Source: Phycisphaerales bacterium (GTDB lineage Bacteria; Planctomycetota; Phycisphaerae; Tepidisphaerales; Tepidisphaeraceae). Taken from it: 13,205 nt of DNA. The DNA lies in NCBI GenBank assembly GCA_028288775.1, contig JAQGHP010000673.1, positions 1 to 13,205 on the forward strand, written 5' to 3'. The notes beneath the pieces were generated by a model, which ran no database searches, was not told the DNA's origin, and saw only the letters and a program-made list of their open reading frames with translations. The first letter of the stretch is position 1. Each line of letters starts with the position of its first letter. Below are positions 1-6,194 of this stretch, piece by piece. Position numbers and translations under genes: made by a program.

Positions 1-887
1 ACAAGTCGGATGGTTCGGAGATCGTCGCCCGCCTGACCGGCGAGGCCCCGCGCATCGAGAGCGTGACGTTTTCCAAGGACGGCAAATTCCTGGCCGACTG
101 CGGCGGATCGCCGGGCGAATTCGGCCTCGTGCAAATCTGGGACGTCGCCACCCACAACCTTTCCAAGGCCTACCAGATCAGCGGCGATTCCCTCTACGGC
201 ATCAGCTTCGCACCGGACGAAAAATCCGTCGCCTTCGGCGGGGCCGACAAAATCGTCCACCGCATCAACGTGGAAGACGGCAAGGAGATGCTCGATTTCA
301 AGGCCCATTCCGACTGGGTGTTGGGCACCGCTTTCACGCTCGACGGAAAGCAGATCGTCTCCGCCGGGCGGGACAAGGCGATGAAGCTCATCGAGGTCGA
401 GGGCGGCCGCTTCGTCGATGACATTAACAACCCGCTCGAAGCGTGTATCTCCCTCGCCCGCCACCCCAAGCAGGAGCAGATCCTCTACGGCGGAGACCTC
501 GGCGGCGCGCGGCTCTACCGCATCTCCGATAATCAGGGCCGCACCTCCGGCCGCAACGATACAAACCTGCTCCGCACCTTCGACAAGCAATCCGCCCCCG
601 TGACGGCCGTCGCCTTCAGCCCCGACGGCAACGCGGTTGCCCTAGGCAGCATCAACGACGTCAACGTCTACAGCGCCGCGGATGGCAAGAAGCTCTTCAC
701 CCTCTCCGGCAGCCAGGGCCCGATCTACGCGATCGCCTGGAAGCCGGATGGCTCGACCATCGCCACTGCAGGGTATGACGTAAACATCCACCTGTTTGAT
801 GCGAAGAACGGGAACCTCATCAAGCAGTTCGTGTCAGTCCCCCTGAACGGCGGCGCGACGACCAAGCCGGCCGATGGGCAGAAATAA
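1..887 (+). CDS. WD40 repeat (beta-propeller) protein, 5' end missing
   Basis: The reading frame is open from base 3 to the TAA at 885-887, so the gene starts upstream of the window; the GTG at 63 lies inside the same open frame and has no reason to be the start. About six WD40 blades can be seen. Typical strings are LVQIWDVATHN, ISFAPDEKSVAFGGAD, TAFTLDGKQIVSAGRDK, VAFSPDGNAVALGS and IAWKPDGSTIATAGYD, each followed by a hydrophobic strand. WD40 propellers are protein-binding scaffolds with no catalysis of their own. In planctomycetes such repeats are often the C-terminal part of larger proteins with cytochrome c-like or kinase domains, but that part would lie outside the window. The last ~20 residues are a polar tail. 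The gene is convergent with the pseudopilin operon, with an inverted repeat between them. The fold is secure; the cellular role is unknown. Confidence 0.9.
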   Translation, partial: KSDGSEIVARLTGEAPRIESVTFSKDGKFLADCGGSPGEFGLVQIWDVATHNLSKAYQISGDSLYGISFAPDEKSVAFGGADKIVHRINVEDGKEMLDFKAHSDWVLGTAFTLDGKQIVSAGRDKAMKLIEVEGGRFVDDINNPLEACISLARHPKQEQILYGGDLGGARLYRISDNQGRTSGRNDTNLLRTFDKQSAPVTAVAFSPDGNAVALGSINDVNVYSAADGKKLFTLSGSQGPIYAIAWKPDGSTIATAGYDVNIHLFDAKNGNLIKQFVSVPLNGGATTKPADGQK

Positions 888-909
888 TCCTCGCCCCTTT
901 CATCACCTG

Positions 910-984
910 TGTGGCACAGCCGCCCCCGGCTGTGTCTTTGCTTTCCGCCAGCGGCGGAATCACAGCCGGGGCGGCTGTGCCACA
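910..984. repeat. Long inverted repeat between convergent genes (possible two-way terminator)
   Basis: The left arm at 910-934 and the right arm at 961-984 are reverse complements except for one extra C in the left arm (25 versus 24 bases, starting TGTGGCACAGCCGCC). The 26-base spacer holds a second perfect hairpin: TTCCGCC at 943-949, AGC loop, GGCGGAA at 953-959. The element lies 22 bp after the WD40 stop and 20 bp after the stop of the minus-strand prepilin-like gene. It could therefore fold in either transcript and limit read-through. There is no T-run on either side, so it is not a classical intrinsic terminator. From memory, GGCACAGCCG-type inverted repeats recur in planctomycete genomes, so it may be one copy of a dispersed repeat. 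The structure is certain; the function is inferred. Confidence 0.75.
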
Positions 985-1004
985 TTGGGGTTTGAACTTA
1001 CTTT

Positions 1005-1436
1005 CTAGCGAGCCATGGAGTCGAGCGCGGCATCCGTTAAGATCCACGGGCCACCCTTGTGGCTATAGCGTAATGTTTGCGCCGTAGTCCGTGTTAGATA
1101 GCTAGCCTTGATATGCACTTCCATCGTTTGATTTTCCCCAACGATGGCCTGATTCGTGACACGTCCCCCGTTCGCGGCTAATGACTCGGGCACAGGAACG
1201 TCCCACGTCGCGTCCGGGGCATTCCCAGCCCACGCCTTCGCTTTCGCCGAAACGTCCGCCGCCCCGGCGATGAGAAGTTGCCGCAATTGGGCGTCGGTCT
1301 GCGCATCGCGCGTGCGGCGATAGTCGACGGAGAACAGCCCCGCGAGCGCCGCCAATGTGGTCGCCGCCAGTGCCAGCAATACGATAGCCGTTACCGTTGC
1401 GAACGCCCCCCTGGAAGAATCGCGATGGGAGATCAT
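1005..1436 (-). CDS. GspK-like minor pseudopilin / type IV pilin-like protein
   Basis: 143 residues from ATG 1436 to TAG at 1007-1005. The start is set by an ATGA overlap with the preceding gene and a G8 tract (1441-1448) acting as ribosome binding site. The N-terminus MISHRDSSRG-AFATVTAIVLL fits a prepilin leader: a short positive segment ending in Gly, then a hydrophobic helix of about 22 residues (to about residue 36). No Glu is present at mature position 5, which is Val if cleavage follows Gly10. GspK/XcpX is the pseudopilin known to lack Glu5, and gene order after I- and J-like genes also suggests K. GspK is usually around 300 residues, however, so this would be a much shortened form without the large alpha-helical domain. 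The soluble part is polar with no motif I recognise. It could instead be a PilX-like or other minor pilin. It is the last gene of the operon. Confidence 0.72.
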   Translation of the reverse strand: MISHRDSSRGAFATVTAIVLLALAATTLAALAGLFSVDYRRTRDAQTDAQLRQLLIAGAADVSAKAKAWAGNAPDATWDVPVPESLAANGGRVTNQAIVGENQTMEVHIKASYLTRTTAQTLRYSHKGGPWILTDAALDSMAR

Positions 1437-1906
1437 TTGTCCCCCCCCGCTAGAAGAAACTGGCTCACCAACTCGGCCCGCGTCGCTTGAGAGTCTTGCA
1501 ACGCAGTCACGAGGACCGTCGGGCCTGCCGCCGAGAATTGAATCCGTTGGTCGCATTGCCAGCGTCTGATGGAAGCGCCGGGCCGGCCGCTTTGTGCGAC
1601 TGAGCGGCTGAGTGATGCGTCCGTCCCCATGTGCCAGACCACGGCCGGGCCACCGGCGCTGATTTCCAACGTCTGCTCGTCAGGACACCGCAGCGATTGC
1701 GCGGCCCACACGTCCTGCCGCAGGACGCTAAAGGCGACGTCAAACCGCTCGACCCCAGACTGTGACGCGGCGGATTTTTGGGGGAGCCGCATGCAAAGAT
1801 TCGTCACCCGGACCGCAACGACCGAGAAGACGGCAAGAAGTGAAAGCGCGATCATCATCTCGAGGATCGTGAAGGCGCGCCGGTTTCGGGATCGGACGTC
1901 TTTCAA
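1433..1906 (-). CDS. GspJ-like prepilin-type N-terminal cleavage/methylation protein
   Basis: 157 residues. The chosen start is the TTG at 1906-1904, which overlaps the TGA of the upstream gene (TTGA) and has a G5 ribosome binding site at 1912-1916. Upstream of this TTG the frame is low-complexity Arg-rich shadow of the preceding gene. The N-terminus reads KDVRSRNRRA-FTILEMMIALSLLAV, a class III (prepilin) signal with a basic leader, Phe at +1, Glu at +5 and a hydrophobic helix to about residue 35. The cleavage-site residue is Ala11 rather than the usual Gly. Family knowledge: such proteins are processed by a PilD/GspO-type peptidase and assemble into the tip of a pseudopilus. Position between I-like and K-like genes suggests GspJ, which is usually somewhat longer. 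The C-terminal part (WHMGTD, QRIQFSAAGPTVLVT) looks beta-rich. The protein ends four bases into the next gene. Confidence 0.8.
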   Translation of the reverse strand: MKDVRSRNRRAFTILEMMIALSLLAVFSVVAVRVTNLCMRLPQKSAASQSGVERFDVAFSVLRQDVWAAQSLRCPDEQTLEISAGGPAVVWHMGTDASLSRSVAQSGRPGASIRRWQCDQRIQFSAAGPTVLVTALQDSQATRAELVSQFLLAGGDK

Positions 1907-2256
1907 GGTATCCCCCTTCCCGGAGTCGCCGCGGGCACGAGTCCGACAAGCGTCGCGTGCTGTCCGCCGACCGTTGCCTGTACTTCGACCCAGCGTTGCC
2001 CGGGCGGGATTGCGTCGCCTGCCGCGTCGCGGACTTGGATTAACATGCCTTCCGATCCAGATTCCACGGACCTTCCCGCCTGCAATTGCGTCAGTGCCCC
2101 CTCTGCGGCTCGCACGGCCCTCCGGGTTTGCGCCAACTGGTCGGCGGCACGCCGTTCGTGCCCCATTCCGATGGTCACGGCAAGCATGATCGTGCCGAGA
2201 ATGGCGAGTCCGATCATCGCATCCAAAATCATGAACCCGCGAGAAGTCCTTGGCAT
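1903..2256 (-). CDS. GspI-like prepilin-type protein
   Basis: 117 residues from ATG 2256 to TGA at 1905-1903. The ATG overlaps the stop of the upstream GspF-family gene by one base (TGATG), with a G7 tract at 2262-2268 as a plausible ribosome binding site. The leader MPRTSRG is followed by FMILDAMIGLAILGTIMLAV, a typical prepilin peptidase site (Gly-Phe) and hydrophobic helix. Mature residue 5 is Asp in place of the near-universal Glu. Length and gene order (after GspF, before a GspJ-like gene) match GspI, which forms the pseudopilus tip with GspJ and GspK. The mature part has an Arg/Ala/Gln-rich helix extension (RRAADQLAQTRRAVRAAEG) and a short beta-rich end. A PilV-type minor pilin is the alternative. 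The overlap with the next gene implies translational coupling. Confidence 0.78.
   Translation of the reverse strand: MPRTSRGFMILDAMIGLAILGTIMLAVTIGMGHERRAADQLAQTRRAVRAAEGALTQLQAGRSVESGSEGMLIQVRDAAGDAIPPGQRWVEVQATVGGQHATLVGLVPAATPGRGIP
1912..1916 (-). promoter_or_regulatory. G-rich ribosome binding site deciding the TTG start of the GspJ-like gene
   Basis: GGGGG lies about 5 bases before the TTG at 1906-1904, inside the last codons of the GspI-like gene. Together with the TTGA stop/start overlap it argues for this rare start codon rather than any upstream one; no ATG in frame lies near the prepilin leader. Confidence 0.55.
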
Positions 2257-3551
2257 CACATCCCCCCCATTCCCGCACTCAGGCTTTCCATCAGCGCGAT
2301 GAGCGGTTGAAAAATAGAGAGCGCGATGGCGCAAACGAGCGCGCCGAAACCGAGGGCGACGGCGGGTACAACCGCGCCGCGCAGCAGCACTGCCGACCGA
2401 CTGAAGCGCGTTTCGTAGTACCTGGCCAGGAAGCGGAATACCTCCGGCGTGTCGTCGCCCGCCTTCGCCGTGGCGAGCATCCCCGCCAAAAGATGCGGCA
2501 TGCCCGCCGACCGCGCGGCATCGGCCATAGGGGCTCCGGCGTTCAGGGCGGCCGACCATCGCCTCAAGCGCAGCTCAAGCATGACGTTGTTCTTTACGCC
2601 CGCGGCCTCATCTACCCCCGACTCGAGCCCCATCCCTGCCTGCAGCGCGTCCGCGATGACGTGGCACGCATCGGCCAGCCCGCGGTTTCGTATGACGCCC
2701 CGCGCCACCGGCAAATTCCACAGCAACCAGTCGAACGGAACCCTCAGCGCGTCGGGCGATTCCCGGCGGCTGGTGAAAATGTGACGAAGCATCCGGCCCA
2801 AAAATATCGAAAGCCCCGCCACGACGAGGCACAAAATGACGGCACCGAGCCAATCCGAAATCCACGTGAGCCATACGAGCACGGGGGGCATGGGCAGGTG
2901 GAAGTCATTGAGAATCTGGTTGTACTTGGGAACGAGGAAGACCACGATCAGCGCGCACACCCCAAGGGGAAGGATTGGATACCAGGTGTAGATGATCCGA
3001 TTGGCGGGGTTGGGAGGGCGCAGGTCGTCGCGCCGATTCACGACCCGCCGAAGCGACTGCGCGAGACGGCCCGTGTTATCGCCTGCCGCGATAAGCCCGA
3101 GGATTCGCGGCGGAAGTCCGGGCGCACCGGCCTTTAGCGCGTCGGCCACGGGCCAACCGTCTTCCAGCCGCGCACGCAACCTGGTCAGCCGCTTATGGAC
3201 TGCCCGTCGTTCGTTCGAGGCGGCGGCCCTGAGCATCTGCGGCAAAGGAAGGTTCAGGCGCACGGCCTGCTCGAGATAATGAAGCACCGCCAGGTCAGAA
3301 ATACGGCGGGTGCCGCGTGCGAGCGTCGCCACGGAGATCAAGGCGAGGCAGCATGCGGTAAGGACGTATGCCGCGGGAACTTCGCCCAGCCCACTCACTG
3401 CGGCGCCTCCCACGCCGAAGAGCAATCCCGCCCCCAGGATCGTCCACAGGACGAAAAACGCGATCGACATCCCAGCTGCTTTCGCCCCATCACGGGTCGA
3501 CGGAATGGCACGGGTTTCATTGCTTGAGTAATTGATCATGGGCGGATTCAT
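2256..3551 (-). CDS. Type II secretion/type IV pilus GspF-family membrane protein (second, divergent copy)
   Basis: 431 residues from ATG 3551, two bases after the stop of the other GspF-family gene. An AGG about 10 bases upstream and the close spacing support this start; a second ATG four codons later has a C-rich upstream and is less likely. Two N-terminal membrane helices (about residues 28-50 and 58-78) replace the usual N-terminal cytoplasmic stretch. Two T2SSF domains follow. The first contains LEQAVRLNLPLPQMLRAAA and GLIAAGDNTGRLAQSLRRV, then a helix around CALIVVFLVPKYNQIL. The second contains VIADALQAGMGLESGVDEA and MLATAKAGDDTPEVFRFLA, with a final helix near the C-terminus. The GDNTG and AGDDTPE turns correspond to the G-x-x-x/E-x-x-G-x-L type signature of the family. 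GspF/PilC proteins form the inner-membrane platform that couples the assembly ATPase to pilus growth. Confidence 0.9.
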   Translation of the reverse strand: MNPPMINYSSNETRAIPSTRDGAKAAGMSIAFFVLWTILGAGLLFGVGGAAVSGLGEVPAAYVLTACCLALISVATLARGTRRISDLAVLHYLEQAVRLNLPLPQMLRAAASNERRAVHKRLTRLRARLEDGWPVADALKAGAPGLPPRILGLIAAGDNTGRLAQSLRRVVNRRDDLRPPNPANRIIYTWYPILPLGVCALIVVFLVPKYNQILNDFHLPMPPVLVWLTWISDWLGAVILCLVVAGLSIFLGRMLRHIFTSRRESPDALRVPFDWLLWNLPVARGVIRNRGLADACHVIADALQAGMGLESGVDEAAGVKNNVMLELRLRRWSAALNAGAPMADAARSAGMPHLLAGMLATAKAGDDTPEVFRFLARYYETRFSRSAVLLRGAVVPAVALGFGALVCAIALSIFQPLIALMESLSAGMGGM

Positions 3552-3553
3552 AC

Positions 3554-4810
3554 TCAGTGACCTGTCAAGGCACGCACCAGACCTATGAGCGGCATCAGAA
3601 TCCCGGCGATAACGAAGCCAACAAGGGTCGCGATGAAAAGCATCAACGCGGGAGTCAGGACGGCCGGCACACGATCCAGTCGCACGGCCGCCAGGCCTTG
3701 GTAAAGATCGGAAAGGCTGGTCAGCGTCGGCGGCAGGTCGTTATTCTCCGACGCAAAAGTGATCGCCGTTAGGACCGTCGCCGGGAGGAGCACCGTGGCG
3801 GAAGTTGTTAGCGGTTGCCCGGCCTCGAGGGCCTTATTGAGCGCATTGCCATCCTTGCCGAGTCGAGGGGAGCCGGTCGCGTCGCCGGCCATGGAAATCG
3901 CCGATGGCAGATCCATTCCGGCATCGACAGCGATCCGCACCGCGTTGAGCCAGCGGGCGATGAGGTTGAGCCGCAGCACGGGCCCGACCAGCGGCAGGCC
4001 AAGGCTCACGCGCTCCATCGCCGCACGATAGCGGTCGGTTCCGCGAAGGATCACCCAAGCCAACGATCCCACCGCCGCAGCAATCGCGCAGACGATAAGT
4101 ACGCCGGGCATGATGTCGGCACACCAGAGCAGAGCCTCGGTAACCGCGGGGAGCGGTAGACGGAAGCCACTGAAAATAGTGCGGAATTGAGGGAGCACCG
4201 CGACGCCGACAAACGCGATCACGAACATTAATCCGACGAATACCATCAGCGGATAGGACGCCGTGCGCCATAGTGAGGCGCGAAGTTTTTCGTGCAGTTC
4301 AATATGACGACCCAGGTTCAGTAGTACGCTCGGCAGATTACCGCTGCGCACGCCGGCATCCACGAGACGGCCGTAGAGGGCGGGGAACTGCCGGCGGTGT
4401 TTCTCGAAGGCTTCGCCCAGCGGCACGCCGCTGTCGAGTTCATCGGCGACGAGGCGTATGGTCGCCGCGAGGCGGCCGCGTTTCATGTCCGTGGCGATGA
4501 GGCGAAGGCCCTGCTCGATGGGAAGGCCGGACTTGGTCAATTGGGCGAGTTGCTGGTTGAAGGCGTAGAAGGCGTCGCCGCGGATGGATTTGGCGCGCGG
4601 GGTTTTCTTCGCTGGCTCGACTTCGGTGACGCGCAGCCGGAGCAACTGCAGGTGCAGGAGGGCCGACTTTGCGTCGGTAGCCTCGATGACTCCCGAGAGG
4701 CGCTGGCCGGTTTCGGTTTGGGCGTCGTAGGCGAAGCCAGCGGCTTGCGGAAGGGGCGGAGGGAGGGTCGCCGGGCCGTCTGGTGGGATTTGCTCCAGTT
4801 GCGTATCCAT
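3554..4810 (-). CDS. Type II secretion/type IV pilus GspF/PilC-family platform protein
   Basis: 418 residues from ATG 4810 (MDTQLEQIPPDG), with GGAAAC upstream as ribosome binding site. An in-frame TTG at 4864 would add 18 Arg-rich residues and is less likely. The order is: a Pro-rich start, a GspF-type N-terminal region (FAYDAQTETGQRLSGVIEA), T2SSF domain 1 with FNQQLAQLTKSGLPIEQGL and DAGVRSGNLPSVLLNLG, a membrane helix around LMVFVGLMFVIAFVGVAVL, a second helix pair, T2SSF domain 2 with LNAVRIAVDAGMDLPSAIS and ASENNDLPPTLTSL, and a last helix near the end. Length and topology match GspF/PilC (about 400 residues, three membrane helices), the inner-membrane platform. It lies 69 bp after the sigma-factor gene and 2 bp before a second family member. 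GspF and PilC cannot be told apart from sequence alone here. Confidence 0.93.
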   Translation of the reverse strand: MDTQLEQIPPDGPATLPPPLPQAAGFAYDAQTETGQRLSGVIEATDAKSALLHLQLLRLRVTEVEPAKKTPRAKSIRGDAFYAFNQQLAQLTKSGLPIEQGLRLIATDMKRGRLAATIRLVADELDSGVPLGEAFEKHRRQFPALYGRLVDAGVRSGNLPSVLLNLGRHIELHEKLRASLWRTASYPLMVFVGLMFVIAFVGVAVLPQFRTIFSGFRLPLPAVTEALLWCADIMPGVLIVCAIAAAVGSLAWVILRGTDRYRAAMERVSLGLPLVGPVLRLNLIARWLNAVRIAVDAGMDLPSAISMAGDATGSPRLGKDGNALNKALEAGQPLTTSATVLLPATVLTAITFASENNDLPPTLTSLSDLYQGLAAVRLDRVPAVLTPALMLFIATLVGFVIAGILMPLIGLVRALTGH

Positions 4811-4879
4811 GTTGCGTTTCCGATCCGGTTTCTGCCGCCCCGTGCTCCGCGGGCGGGCGAACAATCGCTGCGAATTCGA

Positions 4880-5995
4880 TCAGGGCATCGTCGCGGCCGG
4901 CCCTTCCCGCGCGAGCTGCTCCAGGGTCTTTCCGGTCTGTGCGGCCAAGAGCGCCCGGGCTTCCTTCAGCGGCACGGATTGCGCGTGGTTGTCGCCGAAG
5001 ACGAGCGTCACGCGGTCGCCGGCGTTCTGCTGGAAGAGCGCGACGCGGCTGCTGTCGAGCGTGTCAGGGCCCGCGACGCGAATGGCCGGGCCGCTGCCGG
5101 ATATGGCCACGGGGGCGAGTTTGGGCGAGACCGAAGCGGTTTCGGATTCCGCCCGCATGATTCTCCGCATGACCCCCGGCCGCACGGCCAGCACGAGTGC
5201 GGTGACGAGAAGGCCGGTGAGCAGAGCCGCGGCGATTCCGCCCCACTTGGCCGCGAGCGACGAGTTGCACGCCGCGGCCGCGCGGCCGGCAAGCGCTGTG
5301 AGCAAGCCGCCCGCGCCGTGGCTTCCGCCGACCATCGCCATCTTTCCCAGCTCGATAAGCAAGGCGTGCGGGGCCGCTTCGATCGCGTGACGGGCGAAGA
5401 GCACGGGCAGCAGCGCGGGCGCGACATCCACGCCCCGGCGGCGCAGCTCGCGACGGAGCAGATCGACCGCGGACTTCATCCGCCGACTGAGCGTGGCGGC
5501 GGAAGTGCCGGCCTCTGCCGCGAGATCGGCCTGTGCTTCGCCGCGGAGAAAGTGACGAATGAGAAGCTCGCGCTCGTCGTCCGGCAGCGCGGCCAAAGCC
5601 TCATCAACGTGCGGCGAGACGTCCGCCCAGCGCGGCCCCGCATCGTCGGGCGGGGTGACTTCGCGCATCTCTTCGGCGACCTGGGTCTCGCGGCGTCTGC
5701 GGGCGGAATCGCTGCGCTGCTCGTCCACCGCCAGGCGCGTCGCGGCCTTGTGCAGCCACCCCCCCAGGGACTGGCTGACAGATTGCGGCCGCGTCATCAG
5801 GCGGTAGAACGTCTCCTGCGAAACCTCCTCGGCCCGCGCGCGGTCATGGAGGATGCGCCGGCTGACGGAGAAGACCATTCCCGCGTATCGCCGGACGATT
5901 TCCGAGAACGCCGCCGTGTCCCCCTTCTCGGCGAAGCGGCGCAGAAGCACGAGATCGGTGTCGGAAGAAATCATGGCATTGGGTGCGACCGCCAT
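4880..5995 (-). CDS. ECF-type RNA polymerase sigma factor with C-terminal membrane-spanning extension
   Basis: 371 residues from ATG 5995, which has GGAA about 8 bases upstream. An in-frame GTG at 6007 and ATG at 5974 are alternatives. The sigma-2 region is at about residues 20-98 (AFSEIVRRYAGMVFSVSRRI, AEEVSQETFYRLM, GGWLHKAATRLAVDEQRS). The sigma-4 helix-turn-helix is at about 130-188 (VDEALAALPDDERELLIRHF, DLAAEAGTSAATLSRRM). A classical ECF sigma ends there; this one continues for about 180 residues. The extension has a hydrophobic stretch near 195-245 with an AIEAAP string, one clear membrane helix at about 252-271 (GGIAAALLTGLLVTALVLAV) and a polar tail of about 100 residues that would lie outside the membrane. 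Family knowledge: extended ECF factors are typical of planctomycetes, where the extension may replace a separate anti-sigma factor. Here it heads an operon for pseudopilus parts, so it may control them or sense their state; that is inference. Confidence 0.92.
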   Translation of the reverse strand: MAVAPNAMISSDTDLVLLRRFAEKGDTAAFSEIVRRYAGMVFSVSRRILHDRARAEEVSQETFYRLMTRPQSVSQSLGGWLHKAATRLAVDEQRSDSARRRRETQVAEEMREVTPPDDAGPRWADVSPHVDEALAALPDDERELLIRHFLRGEAQADLAAEAGTSAATLSRRMKSAVDLLRRELRRRGVDVAPALLPVLFARHAIEAAPHALLIELGKMAMVGGSHGAGGLLTALAGRAAAACNSSLAAKWGGIAAALLTGLLVTALVLAVRPGVMRRIMRAESETASVSPKLAPVAISGSGPAIRVAGPDTLDSSRVALFQQNAGDRVTLVFGDNHAQSVPLKEARALLAAQTGKTLEQLAREGPAATMP

Positions 5996-6131
5996 CGCTT
6001 GTTCCACAGGTAGGACGGAGACGATGATACCGGTTTCAGGGAACGGGGGGAATTTTTCGCTCGATCATCCCGAGGGAGAAGGGACCGCATTCTTGAGTTA
6101 CGCACTTCCCGCTGCCCCGCATTGGCCCCGC

Positions 6132-6159
6132 TTTACATCCCGGTGAGCACGGCTACACT
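6132..6159 (+). promoter_or_regulatory. Possible sigma70-type promoter for bamA-skp-lpxD
   Basis: TTTACA at 6132-6137 and TACACT at 6154-6159 are separated by 16 bases and resemble the -35 TTGACA and -10 TATAAT boxes (5/6 and 4/6 matches). The site lies in the divergent gap between the sigma-factor gene and bamA, 35 bases before the bamA start, which would give a short leader containing the GGAGG site. In this high-GC stretch an AT-richer pair at good spacing stands out, but planctomycete promoters are poorly characterised. I saw no equally good candidate for the minus-strand operon in the same gap. Confidence 0.4.
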
Positions 6160-6181
6160 TCGCGTCCAACGGGAAGCGGCC

Positions 6182-6186
6182 GGAGG
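6182..6186 (+). promoter_or_regulatory. Ribosome binding site fixing the GTG start of bamA
   Basis: GGAGG lies 8 bases before the GTG at 6195. It supports this non-ATG start, which is also the one that gives a complete signal peptide. Confidence 0.7.
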
Positions 6187-6194
6187 CCGCGGTT

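Noticed and set aside
1906..2278. Longer start for the GspJ-like gene at 2278
   Set aside because: The extra ~124 residues are Arg-rich, overlap the whole GspI-like gene and would put the prepilin leader in mid-protein.
2257..2559. Longer start for the GspI-like gene at 2559
   Set aside because: It overlaps the end of the GspF-family gene and would bury the prepilin leader; ATG 2256 has a G-rich site and a TGATG overlap.
4397..6013. Open frame of 538 codons on the plus strand
   Set aside because: It lies antisense to the sigma-factor gene and part of the first GspF gene. The product is Arg/Gly-rich with no domain, as expected from high-GC shadow frames.
6008..6060. Promoter for the sigma-pilin operon, TATCAT on the minus strand
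   Set aside because: A -10-like string is present, but only a weak TTCCCC lies at the right distance upstream and no ECF-type pair is convincing.
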